A stretch of DNA of 52,562 bases from Flavobacterium sp. UBA4098 (GTDB lineage Bacteria > Bacteroidota > Bacteroidia > Flavobacteriales > Flavobacteriaceae), in contig DFXW01000015.1 in the NCBI GenBank assembly GCA_002382495.1, positions 2,421 to 54,982 on the forward strand, in the 5' to 3' direction. The position numbers and the translations under genes were made by a program. How positions within the stretch are numbered: the stretch's first letter is position 1; each line of letters opens with the position of its first letter. The notes below the pieces were generated by a model. That model was not told the DNA's origin. It did not search any database and worked only from the letters and a program-made list of their open reading frames with translations. Positions 8,916 through 16,770 of this stretch are shown one piece after another.

Positions 8916-10445
8916 TTAAAAATCAAATTGGATTCCTTGAGCTAACGGAATTTCAGTGCTATAATTAATGCTGTTAGTTTGGCGTCTCATATAAGCTTTC
9001 CATGCATCTGAGCCCGATTCTCGACCACCTCCAGTTTCTTTTTCACCTCCAAATGCACCACCAATTTCGGCACCGCTAGTCCCAATATTTACATTGGCAA
9101 TACCGCAATCAGAACCTTCGGCAGATAAGAATAGTTCGGCTTCTCGCATGTTTAAAGTCATAATAGATGATGACAAACCTTGTGGCACATCATTTTGAAT
9201 AGCAATTGCTTCCTCTAAATTTGAATACTTAATCACGTACACTAAAGGAGCAAAAACTTCCTCTTTTAAATATTCAAATGTTTTTTCTACCGCAACGATA
9301 CTTGGACTTACATAACAACCCGATTCGTATTCTGCTCCTTGAAGTTGTTTTCCTTTGATAATAAAGGTAGCATTTTCTTTTTCGCATTTTGAAAGTGCGT
9401 TGAGATACATTTGCACCGCATGCTGATCAATTAAAGGTCCAATATGATTTTTAGAATCTAAAGGAGAACCTATATGTAGCTGTTGGTAGGCTAGAATTAA
9501 TTTCTCCAAAAATGCGGTATATATACTTTCATGAATGATAAGTCTTCTTGTGGTAGTACATCGTTGTCCTGCAGTTCCAATAGCTCCAAAAACAGCCGCT
9601 CTTACTGCTAATGATAAATCAGCATTTTCAGTAATTATTATTGCATTGTTTCCGCCTAATTCTAAAAGACATTTTCCTAATCGATTCCCAACTGCTACTG
9701 CTACTTTTTTACCCATTGCAGTTGATCCTGTTGCCGATATTAAGGAAACACGTGTGTCTTTTGTCATGATTTCCCCCAAAGTACCATCACCCATAATTAA
9801 ATTGGAGATGCCTTCTGGTAAATTATTTTCCTTGAAAACTTTGGCAACAATTTTTTGGCAAGCAATGGCGCACAATGGAGTTTTTTCAGATGGTTTCCAA
9901 ATACATACATTTCCACATACCCATGCTAAAGCGGTATTCCAACTCCAAACTGCTACTGGAAAGTTAAATGCAGAAATGATTCCTACAATTCCCAAAGGAT
10001 GATATTGTTCATACATTCGGTGTTGGGGTCTTTCAGAATGCATTGTTAATCCATACAATTGTCTTGAAATTCCGACTGCAAAATCACAGATATCAATCAT
10101 TTCTTGAACTTCACCCAAGCCTTCCTGCAAACTTTTTCCCATTTCATAGGCAACTAATTGACCTAATTCGGCTTTTTTATTTCGTAATTCATTTCCAATT
10201 TGTCTCACGATTTCACCTCTCTTAGGAGCAGGAACTTTTCTCCATTCCAGATGAGCCTGTTGTGCTTTTTCAACTACTTTTTCATAATCTGATGAAGAGG
10301 TAAAAGCAACTTCTGCAATTTTTTTTCCATCTACTGGAGAAAATGATTCGATGCTATTTTCAAAATCACCAAACGCATTAATACCAGTATAGGTCCCTAA
10401 TTCCTTCCCGCTTAATCCTAAATTTTGTATGAAATTATTTTCCAT
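8916..10445 (-). CDS. ALDH7 (antiquitin-type) aldehyde dehydrogenase, probable aminoadipate-semialdehyde dehydrogenase
   Basis: The 509-residue protein is a full-length aldehyde dehydrogenase: oxyanion Asn161 in FNFP, general base Glu262 in ELGGNN, and catalytic Cys296 in GQRCTTTRR. E115 in GEVQEMIDICD and R295 next to the cysteine fit, from memory, the positions that hold the substrate carboxylate in ALDH7A1, the family that oxidises 2-aminoadipate semialdehyde to 2-aminoadipate. It is the last gene of a three-gene operon (6 bases after the DUF1338 gene) with a saccharopine/lysine dehydrogenase-like gene first. The set supports lysine catabolism through aminoadipate. It ends at the two-way terminator at 8876. 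Confidence 0.9.
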   Translation of the reverse strand: MENNFIQNLGLSGKELGTYTGINAFGDFENSIESFSPVDGKKIAEVAFTSSSDYEKVVEKAQQAHLEWRKVPAPKRGEIVRQIGNELRNKKAELGQLVAYEMGKSLQEGLGEVQEMIDICDFAVGISRQLYGLTMHSERPQHRMYEQYHPLGIVGIISAFNFPVAVWSWNTALAWVCGNVCIWKPSEKTPLCAIACQKIVAKVFKENNLPEGISNLIMGDGTLGEIMTKDTRVSLISATGSTAMGKKVAVAVGNRLGKCLLELGGNNAIIITENADLSLAVRAAVFGAIGTAGQRCTTTRRLIIHESIYTAFLEKLILAYQQLHIGSPLDSKNHIGPLIDQHAVQMYLNALSKCEKENATFIIKGKQLQGAEYESGCYVSPSIVAVEKTFEYLKEEVFAPLVYVIKYSNLEEAIAIQNDVPQGLSSSIMTLNMREAELFLSAEGSDCGIANVNIGTSGAEIGGAFGGEKETGGGRESGSDAWKAYMRRQTNSINYSTEIPLAQGIQFDF

Positions 10446-10451
10446 TTTTTT

Positions 10452-11354
10452 TTATTTTTTTGTTGTTTGTGAAGTAAAAGTACTTTCGAATATTTTATCA
10501 GCATTTTTAGCTTCAAACCCATCTCTACGGTGTTCACGTCGAATAGCTTCTTTGGGTAAATGTCTGAATTCGGGGAGTACTTTTCTTTCTGCAAATTCGA
10601 CATAGGAACCTGAAATTAGCATTTTCTCATTGTTTGAGAAAGTAGCTTCTATCATTTGTGCTACAGTCGAACTTTGCCAAAGTAACCCATCAGGACTTTT
10701 TTTAATTTTTCCGCCAGCATCATTTAATTGGATACCGTTTTTTTCTAGCCAACTATTGAAAGATTCTAAATCATTACATTTTGCCAATTCATGGACACTG
10801 ATAGTAAAATGATTTAAATAATATCGGTTGTAAATCGTCCAGGCAGCATATTCGCTCTCTTTTAAAAGAGTTGTATAATCTGCCAAAGTTGGTAAAGTCC
10901 ATAATGCTTTGTGCAGAAAATGATCTACTGCTTTTGGGTCGTTTAAATCTAAAGATTCTACAGGATCGGCTGTTACCTCATTTGTATATTTTAGTATTAT
11001 TTCTTGTGTTGCTGGTGACAAATCAGCCACACGCAATTCACTTATAAAAATTCTTGGATATTCTGGTTTTGGGGGATGGTACCAAAATGCATTTAATTTT
11101 TTTTCTTCAAAATAGAGGTACTCTTTTTTCTCGTAACCATAATGTAGAAATATTTTTTCCATTGAGGCAATTCCTAAGTTGGGTACGCCCATTGTTCTAA
11201 ATGCAATATGGTCATTATGAAACGCAGATTCATTATTTAAAATCCCCTCTTTTAAAAGTCCATTTACAATTTTATCCACATCAGGTACGCGTTCTTTATA
11301 ACGTGAGATTAATCCTTCTAAAACATAGTCTAGATTTTTATATTGGGTTTCCAT
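10452..11354 (-). CDS. DUF1338 protein, probable 2-oxoadipate dioxygenase/decarboxylase (HglS-like)
   Basis: DUF1338 enzymes such as P. putida HglS are Fe(II) enzymes that turn 2-oxoadipate into D-2-hydroxyglutarate in lysine breakdown. This 300-residue version has an H-x3-R motif at His49/Arg53 (HIAFR), a second histidine at 182 (NHFTISVHEL) and a glutamate at 253 (SYVEFAER), placed like the metal-binding His/His/Glu set of that family; this alignment is by eye. It is shorter than HglS (about 460 residues) and resembles the compact form seen in other phyla. It sits between the dehydrogenase-like gene (8-base gap) and the ALDH7 gene (6-base gap), exactly where the pathway would need it. Confidence 0.82.
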   Translation of the reverse strand: METQYKNLDYVLEGLISRYKERVPDVDKIVNGLLKEGILNNESAFHNDHIAFRTMGVPNLGIASMEKIFLHYGYEKKEYLYFEEKKLNAFWYHPPKPEYPRIFISELRVADLSPATQEIILKYTNEVTADPVESLDLNDPKAVDHFLHKALWTLPTLADYTTLLKESEYAAWTIYNRYYLNHFTISVHELAKCNDLESFNSWLEKNGIQLNDAGGKIKKSPDGLLWQSSTVAQMIEATFSNNEKMLISGSYVEFAERKVLPEFRHLPKEAIRREHRRDGFEAKNADKIFESTFTSQTTKK

Positions 11355-11362
11355 ATAGTGTA

Positions 11363-12442
11363 TTATTTAAAATAATAGTTTAAAAACGGACTTTTTACAT
11401 AATCCTCATAAGGAATATCTTCTTGCATTACATATCCAGATTGTGCAATTTTTCCTTGGGAATGTAAATCAATAACAGCGCAAACAGATCCGGCTGTTGT
11501 TAATTGGATTCCTGTAAAATGTTTGTTCCCTACCATTTGATTTGGGATTGTATGTGAAACCGTTTTTTGTTCGAGTTTACCATTAATTAAACCAGTTACA
11601 CTAATGTAAATAATTATTACATCTTCAGATGTAGTGGCTATGTTGTTGTTGAATATTTTTGTTAATAAAGGTCTGTCATTTTTAAATCCAAGATCGTCAA
11701 ATAAGAATTTCATTAAGTCGCGATGTCCTTTGTAACGAATGGTTTTATAATCTAAGTTTTCTACTTTCCCATTTAATTTCTCTGCTAATCCACCAATTCC
11801 TCCAGAAGTATTAAAGGCTTCATATTCGATACCTTCTAAACAAAAATGTTCTAATCCCTCTAACGGTAGTACCTTTGTAAACGTGCCATTTACTATGGCA
11901 TCACATGGATGGGAGTATTCGTTTAAGAGACCGTCAGTGCTCCAAGATAGATTGTATTTCAACATATTGTTTGGACTAAGTGTTAAAGCACCAACACGTA
12001 ATTTTACATCTTTTAACTCGTCAAAATAATTACACAAATGATTGGCACTTATACTTACAAATCCTGGAGCGAGTCCACATTGTGGAATAAATGTACTTTT
12101 TGATTTTTTAGCTATTTCTTTAATATAATTGGCAGACTTCACATCTTCTGATAGATCGAAATAATGCATTTCTTTCTTGGCTACCGCATCAATAATCCCA
12201 ATATTTAAATGGTAGGGACAGGCATTCAGTACATATTCGTACTCGTTTGCTAAAACGGCATCGATTGTATTTGCATCTGAAATATTCTCTATCATAACAA
12301 CAATTCCTGCTTTTTCAAGTTCAGTATGATGATCCTGTCTTTGATTATCAACAATAGTGACTTGAAATTTCGAACTTTCTTGCAACATAAATGCTGCTGT
12401 TGAACCTATTTTACCGCTTCCTAAAATAATTATTTTTTTCAT
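11363..12442 (-). CDS. Saccharopine dehydrogenase / lysine 6-dehydrogenase family protein
   Basis: The 359-residue protein opens with a Rossmann dinucleotide site (IILGSGKIGSTAAFML, G8-x-G10-x2-G13). The body matches the saccharopine dehydrogenase-like superfamily, with a CGLAPGFVSI segment typical of it. Members of this length include lysine 6-dehydrogenase, which forms aminoadipate semialdehyde directly from lysine, and saccharopine dehydrogenases that form it from saccharopine. Sequence alone does not decide between them. No lysine-ketoglutarate reductase gene is adjacent, which slightly favours the direct dehydrogenase. It is first in the operon, 36 bases behind a promoter element inside a palindrome. 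Confidence 0.8.
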   Translation of the reverse strand: MKKIIILGSGKIGSTAAFMLQESSKFQVTIVDNQRQDHHTELEKAGIVVMIENISDANTIDAVLANEYEYVLNACPYHLNIGIIDAVAKKEMHYFDLSEDVKSANYIKEIAKKSKSTFIPQCGLAPGFVSISANHLCNYFDELKDVKLRVGALTLSPNNMLKYNLSWSTDGLLNEYSHPCDAIVNGTFTKVLPLEGLEHFCLEGIEYEAFNTSGGIGGLAEKLNGKVENLDYKTIRYKGHRDLMKFLFDDLGFKNDRPLLTKIFNNNIATTSEDVIIIYISVTGLINGKLEQKTVSHTIPNQMVGNKHFTGIQLTTAGSVCAVIDLHSQGKIAQSGYVMQEDIPYEDYVKSPFLNYYFK

Positions 12443-12472
12443 AGTATAAAATTTAACAAAAATTGATTGATG

Positions 12473-12488
12473 TGTTACAAATATAACA
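12473..12488 (-). promoter_or_regulatory. Palindrome over the -7 element of the lysine-catabolism operon
   Basis: TGTTA and TAACA form 5-bp inverted arms around 6 bases. On the minus strand the segment 12485-12478 reads TATATTTG, a perfect TAnnTTTG promoter element 36 bases before the first gene. A protein bound to this palindrome would cover the promoter. No matching -33 element is obvious. Confidence 0.45.
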
Positions 12489-12583
12489 AAATATCAATTT
12501 GAATTTATTTTTCATAACAAATTAAAAAATTTATTAAAATTCATTTTTTGAATTGGATAAAAAGTAGCTAGGTCTTTATATTG

Positions 12584-13228
12584 TTAGAGTACTTTGTTAA
12601 GTACCGTTTTTCTACCGATTGTTTTCGTAATAATGTCTTTCTCTATATCCCAACCACGAGCAGGCGAATATTCCCTTCCGTACCAAATGATTTGCAAATG
12701 CAGTTCATTCCATAATTCCTCAGGAAAAATACGTTTGGCATCTTTTTCGGTTTGTACCACATTTTTTCCATTGGTTAAATTCCAACGATACATCAACCGA
12801 TGAATATGAGTATCTACCGGAAAAGCAGGTACTCCAAATGCTTGAGACATGACTACACTAGCAGTTTTATGTCCTACAGCTGGCAATTCTTCCAAAGCCT
12901 CAAAACTTTGGGGCACTTGACCGTTGTGTTTTTCGATAAGAATTTGCGATAAGCCGTAAATCCCTTTTGATTTCATAGGAGATAAACCGCAGGGACGAAT
13001 AATTGCTTTTATTTCTTCAACAGATAATTTAACCATATCGTAAGGGTTATCTGCTTTGGCAAATAGGAGAGGTGTAATTTGGTTTACTCGAACATCGGTG
13101 CATTGCGCCGAGAGTAATACAGCAATTAATAAAGTGTAGGGATCTTTGTGGTCTAATGGAATAGGAATTGTAGGATACAATTCTTTTAACGTATTTATAA
13201 CAAATGTTACCCGTTCCTGTTTGTTCAT
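12584..13228 (-). CDS. nth: Endonuclease III-type DNA glycosylase lacking the iron-sulfur cluster
   Basis: Nth removes oxidised pyrimidines and nicks the strand. With the start at 13228 (MNKQERV), chosen because it gives 214 residues like E. coli Nth (211), the helix-hairpin-helix ELPAVGHKTASVV carries catalytic Lys121, and Asp139 lies in PVDTHIHR. The frame extends 13 codons further up, but those residues are not family-like. The C-terminal part after about residue 150 contains no cysteine, so the usual [4Fe-4S] cluster is absent. The gene is divergent from bcp with 57 bases between the starts. Confidence 0.92.
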   Translation of the reverse strand: MNKQERVTFVINTLKELYPTIPIPLDHKDPYTLLIAVLLSAQCTDVRVNQITPLLFAKADNPYDMVKLSVEEIKAIIRPCGLSPMKSKGIYGLSQILIEKHNGQVPQSFEALEELPAVGHKTASVVMSQAFGVPAFPVDTHIHRLMYRWNLTNGKNVVQTEKDAKRIFPEELWNELHLQIIWYGREYSPARGWDIEKDIITKTIGRKTVLNKVL

Positions 13229-13285
13229 TTTTGTACTTTTATTCCAGTAAAAATAATACAATTCCAATAATTCAATACTAAATAC

Positions 13286-13738
13286 ATGACAACATTAAAA
13301 ATAGGGGATCAAGCTCCGCAATTTTCTGGAGTGGATCAAGACGGAAAATTTCATCAATTAGCTGATTACAAAGGGAAAAAACTAGTGGTTTTCTTTTATC
13401 CAAAGGCGAACACCCCTGGTTGTACTGCCGAAGCTTGCGATCTAAGAGATAATTTTGAGCGATTTCAAGCCAATAATTATGCACTTCTAGGAGTTAGTGC
13501 CGATCCTCAAAAAGCGCAAGCTAAATTCAAGGAAAAATTTGATTTTCCTTTCCCATTATTGGCTGATGAAGATAAATCGGTAATTCAAGCTTTTGGAGTT
13601 TGGGGACCAAAGAAATTCATGGGCAAAGAGTATGACGGAATCCACAGAACGACTTTCGTAATTGATGAAAACGGAATTATTGCAGATGTCATTTCGGAGG
13701 TTAAAACCAAAGCGCATGCTGATCAGATTTTGAAGTAA
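13286..13738 (+). CDS. bcp: Thioredoxin-dependent thiol peroxidase (Bcp/PrxQ)
   Basis: The 150-residue peroxiredoxin reduces peroxides with electrons from thioredoxin. The peroxidatic Cys46 and resolving Cys51 occur in NTPGCTAEACDLRD, the spacing of five that marks the PrxQ/Bcp group. The FFYPKANTPG segment forms the active-site strand and loop. Length is normal. It has no signal peptide and should be cytoplasmic. It is transcribed away from nth and ends at a strong terminator. The nth-bcp pairing joins repair of oxidised DNA with peroxide removal. Confidence 0.96.
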   Translation: MTTLKIGDQAPQFSGVDQDGKFHQLADYKGKKLVVFFYPKANTPGCTAEACDLRDNFERFQANNYALLGVSADPQKAQAKFKEKFDFPFPLLADEDKSVIQAFGVWGPKKFMGKEYDGIHRTTFVIDENGIIADVISEVKTKAHADQILK

Positions 13739-13751
13739 ACCTATTTCAAAT

Positions 13752-13788
13752 AAAAAATCCCCAATTGAAAACAGTTGGGGATTTTTTT
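13752..13788. terminator. Two-way intrinsic terminator after bcp
   Basis: AAAAATCCCCAATTG pairs with CAGTTGGGGATTTTT around an AAAA loop, with one G-T pair, and is flanked by A and T runs. It lies between bcp and the converging unknown gene that stops at 13802. Confidence 0.8.
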
Positions 13789-13801
13789 GTATCTATTTTG
13801 T

Positions 13802-15262
13802 TTAGACCTCTTTCAAGAACTTACTTGGCTCATAGCCAAATAAATGGTGTTCTTTGATAATTTCAGCTACACCGGAAGGAAGCATTGGTTCCCAACCTTC
13901 TTTACCTTGACTAATCATTTTAAGCACCTCACGGGAGAACACTTCTAATATTTCAGGATTGTAATCTTCAATATCAATTACTTTTCCATTGAATTTAAAG
14001 AATTTGTACAATTCTTTCATTCGTGGATGTACTTTCAAGTTTTCGGATGTAATGATTTCGCCATTCTCTCCTATCATTGGGTATAAGAATACTTTCATGT
14101 CGCGATAGAATAGTTTACCGAAGGCTTCTAGGATTCCTCCGCTCAAATGGCGGTAGTATTTCTCGTCAAAAATATCTACTAAATTGTTAACACCCATAGC
14201 TAATCCCATGCGGGCTTTGGTATAATTAGCAAAATATTCTACTACTTTATAGTATTCTTGGAAATTTGAAATCATTACCGTTTGTCCCAAAGAACACAGT
14301 AACTCGGCACGATCCATAAAATCTCTTTCGTCGATTTCTCCATCAGATCGTAAGTTGGATAGGGTGATTTCAAATACCACGAGTGTGTTTTCTTTTTCAA
14401 CTTTATTTTCATTGAGGAACATTTTCAACGATTTCTCGTACATATCCATATTTACCTTAGTTACAGGTCGGAAACTTCCTCTAAAGGCTAATAAATTTTT
14501 CTTGTATAAAATTGCAGCCGGTAATATGTTTTTTCCTTCTGGATTGAACATTACGGCATCAGTCATTCCATTTTTAACCAATTGTAAACTCATCAAACGA
14601 TTGTCTACATCGGCAAAACGAGGTCCAGAAAAGTTAATGGTGTCAATTTCTAGTTGGTCTTTGTCCAAATGGTCGTACAAATAGCGCAACAATTTTTTAG
14701 GATCGTTGTATTTGTAATACGCACCATAAATCAAGTTTACCCCTAATATACCAAGGGTTTCTTGTTGCAATCTCGAATCCGTTTCTTTGAATCGAATGTG
14801 GAGTATGATTTCGTTGTACGCTTCGTCTGGTTCAATTTGGAAACTAATTCCAACCCATCCATGCCCTTTGAATTGCTTTGCAAAGTCGATAGTAGCTACC
14901 GTGTTAGCATAACTGAAAAACATCTTATTGGGATGTTTGTCACGACTCAAACGCTTTTCAATTAAGCTTACCTCATGCGAAAGCATCTTTTTCAATCGGC
15001 TTTCAGTTACATAGCGACCATCTTCTTCGATTCCATAAACGGCATCACTAAAATCTTTGTCGTAAGCAGACATTGCTTTTGCAATAGTTCCAGAAGAACC
15101 ACCTGCTCTAAAAAAGTGTCGAACCGTTTCTTGGCCTGCGCCAATTTCAGCAAAAGTTCCGTAAATATTTTCGTTGAGGTTGATACGGAGCGCTTTATCC
15201 TTAATAGAAGGAATTTGCTCCATTACTTTATCTCCTTTGAGTTTTATCTTTTTGGTATGCAT
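13802..15262 (-). CDS. Large conserved protein of unknown function (486 residues)
   Basis: I recognise this protein as one found widely in Flavobacteria, but know no established function. Names attached to its relatives (nucleotide adenylyltransferase, receptor) are not supported by anything I can see. It is soluble, without signal peptide, Walker motif or membrane helix. The N-terminal part is very regular (RINLNENIYGTFAEIGAGQE, HFFRAGGSSGTIAKAMSAYD), and SRDKHPNKMFFSYANTVATI and AKQFKGHGWVGISFQ follow. A start at M14 (15223) is possible, but the promoter at 15291-15298 fits the longer form. It has its own promoter and terminator and so stands alone. Confidence 0.8.
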   Translation of the reverse strand: MHTKKIKLKGDKVMEQIPSIKDKALRINLNENIYGTFAEIGAGQETVRHFFRAGGSSGTIAKAMSAYDKDFSDAVYGIEEDGRYVTESRLKKMLSHEVSLIEKRLSRDKHPNKMFFSYANTVATIDFAKQFKGHGWVGISFQIEPDEAYNEIILHIRFKETDSRLQQETLGILGVNLIYGAYYKYNDPKKLLRYLYDHLDKDQLEIDTINFSGPRFADVDNRLMSLQLVKNGMTDAVMFNPEGKNILPAAILYKKNLLAFRGSFRPVTKVNMDMYEKSLKMFLNENKVEKENTLVVFEITLSNLRSDGEIDERDFMDRAELLCSLGQTVMISNFQEYYKVVEYFANYTKARMGLAMGVNNLVDIFDEKYYRHLSGGILEAFGKLFYRDMKVFLYPMIGENGEIITSENLKVHPRMKELYKFFKFNGKVIDIEDYNPEILEVFSREVLKMISQGKEGWEPMLPSGVAEIIKEHHLFGYEPSKFLKEV

Positions 15263-15290
15263 TTTTTGTATTAAAAGGGCTTTAATGTTA

Positions 15291-15319
15291 CAAAGTTAAC
15301 AAATAAGGGGTTTGCCAAA
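15291..15319 (-). promoter_or_regulatory. Promoter of the 486-residue unknown gene
   Basis: On the minus strand a TTTG at 15319-15316 and TAACTTTG at 15298-15291 are 17 bases apart, matching the Bacteroidetes -33/-7 pattern. The predicted transcript would start about 20 bases before the ATG at 15262. Confidence 0.55.
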
Positions 15320-15409
15320 AGAAATTTAACCATAATTTTATAAAAAAATAACAACTACATTCGATTATTATTTGAATCGTATTTTTAGCGCTTTCAAATG
15401 TAGAATTAC

Positions 15410-15417
15410 TATTTTTG
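15410..15417 (+). promoter_or_regulatory. Candidate -7 element for the MBL-fold gene
   Basis: TATTTTTG matches TAnnTTTG. It lies 33 bases before a 14-codon upstream frame at 15451 and 74 bases before the TTG start of the hydrolase gene. No clear -33 element is visible. Confidence 0.35.
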
Positions 15418-15450
15418 AAGACCATTTTTTTTGATATTAACACAATAGGA

Positions 15451-15495
15451 ATGGAGCTACTATTTAATCAACCAAAAAACAACTGTCACTATTGA
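15451..15495 (+). other. Short upstream frame overlapping the TTG start of the next gene
   Basis: An ATG at 15451 opens a 14-codon frame (MELLFNQPKNNCHY) whose TGA at 15493-15495 overlaps the TTG start at 15492-15494. The arrangement TTGA would allow a terminating ribosome to restart on the weak TTG. Translation of the short frame is not proven. Confidence 0.35.
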
Positions 15496-16256
15496 AAGTA
15501 TATTTTTTAGGAACAGGTACATCACAAGGTATTCCAATTATTGGAAGCGATCATCCTGTTTGCAAAAGTGCTGATGCCAAAGACAAACGCTTGCGGGTTT
15601 CGGCATGGCTGTCTTGGGATAGTCATTCGTTTGTTTTTGATTGTGGCCCCGATTTTAGACAACAAATGCTGGTGTCTAATTGCAAACAAGTTGACGGAAT
15701 TTTATTTACTCACGAACATGCAGATCACACGGCAGGAATTGATGATATTCGTCCATTTAACTTTCGGCAAGGTCCAATGCCAATTTATGCTCATCGACGT
15801 GTAATTGACAATTTGCATCGACGTTTTGATTATGTGTTTGAAACAGTTAATAAATATCCTGGCGCACCATCTGTAAAAACCATTGAAGTACAAAACAACA
15901 TCCCGTTTTCAGTTGGAAATAAAACAGCTATTCCTATCAACGTAATGCATGGTGATCTCCAAGTTTTTGGCTATCGTATAGATGATTTTGCGTATTTAAC
16001 TGATGTAAAAACGATCGAAGAATCGGAAATTCAAAAACTAAAAGGGCTTAAAGTTTTGGTCGTAAATGCTTTACGCGAAGAGCCACATGCTACCCATTTC
16101 AATTTGCAGGAAGCACTAGATTTTATAACTTTGGTACAACCTGAAAAAGCCTATTTAACACACATAAGTCATCATTTGGGTTTTCATGAAGAAGTACAAA
16201 AGAAACTTCCTGAAAATGTTTTTATTGCTTATGATAATTTAGAAATCACTATTTAA
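15492..16256 (+). CDS. MBL-fold metallo-hydrolase, PhnP-like
   Basis: The 254-residue protein has the metallo-beta-lactamase signature HEHADH with His74, His76, Asp78 and His79, and further ligands in VMHGDL, YLTDV and THISHH. The N-terminal GTGTSQGIPIIGS loop and the HPVCKS segment place it with PhnP/RNase Z-like phosphodiesterases. The start is a TTG: no ATG, GTG or TTG lies between the in-frame stop at 15465 and this codon, and the family begins MKVYFLGTGTSQG. A 14-codon frame ends on the start codon. The substrate is unknown; a cyclic phosphodiester is a reasonable guess. It is followed 7 bases later by a small anchored protein. Confidence 0.88.
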   Translation: MKVYFLGTGTSQGIPIIGSDHPVCKSADAKDKRLRVSAWLSWDSHSFVFDCGPDFRQQMLVSNCKQVDGILFTHEHADHTAGIDDIRPFNFRQGPMPIYAHRRVIDNLHRRFDYVFETVNKYPGAPSVKTIEVQNNIPFSVGNKTAIPINVMHGDLQVFGYRIDDFAYLTDVKTIEESEIQKLKGLKVLVVNALREEPHATHFNLQEALDFITLVQPEKAYLTHISHHLGFHEEVQKKLPENVFIAYDNLEITI

Positions 16257-16263
16257 TTTTCCT

Positions 16264-16764
16264 ATGAAACGTTCATTACTCCTTTATTTGACGATCCTTT
16301 TTGCATTGACTACTTTGTTTACCTATGTTTTTTTGAATAGCGAATTACAATTTGAACAAAAGCGTTCTGAACGAAAAATCACTAAATTACGTGATAGCTT
16401 GGCTCTAGTTACCAATCAATTGGCTGATGCCAATTATTTTTCTTTGGCTAAAAACGAAAATGCGCAAAACTATTTTGAGAATCAGAACTCTCAAAAGATG
16501 ATTCAATATGAGAAGTTACTACCGGTGGTTACAGAAAAATTATTGGATTACAATTCCAGTCCAAAAGGGAATCCGTATACTGGACAAGATCAAATTGGTG
16601 CGAATAAATTTATTATCAATAAAGTAAAAATATTGAATCACCGTTGGATTATCGCTGATTTTAGTGATGGAGAAATCTGGGGAGAGGTACTACTTAAATA
16701 TTTTGTTAATGAAGATGAGACTATTTCATTTGAAGTCAATCAATCGCTTTTATATCAAAAATAA
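16264..16764 (+). CDS. Membrane-anchored coiled-coil protein of unknown function
   Basis: The 166-residue protein starts with a basic residue pair and one hydrophobic helix (about 5-25) that could be a signal anchor. A charged heptad-like region (about 28-58, SELQFEQKRSERKITKLRD) looks like a coiled coil, and a small mixed domain ends with FEVNQSLLYQK. No cleavage motif is obvious, so the bulk probably lies in the periplasm attached by the anchor. It follows the MBL-fold hydrolase gene by 7 bases and is probably cotranscribed. I know of no function for it. Confidence 0.7.
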   Translation: MKRSLLLYLTILFALTTLFTYVFLNSELQFEQKRSERKITKLRDSLALVTNQLADANYFSLAKNENAQNYFENQNSQKMIQYEKLLPVVTEKLLDYNSSPKGNPYTGQDQIGANKFIINKVKILNHRWIIADFSDGEIWGEVLLKYFVNEDETISFEVNQSLLYQK

Positions 16765-16770
16765 AATGAA

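Noticed and set aside
9535..10002. Open frame of 155 codons on the plus strand
   Set aside because: It lies entirely opposite the conserved ALDH7 gene, which keeps all catalytic residues; the product has no family character.
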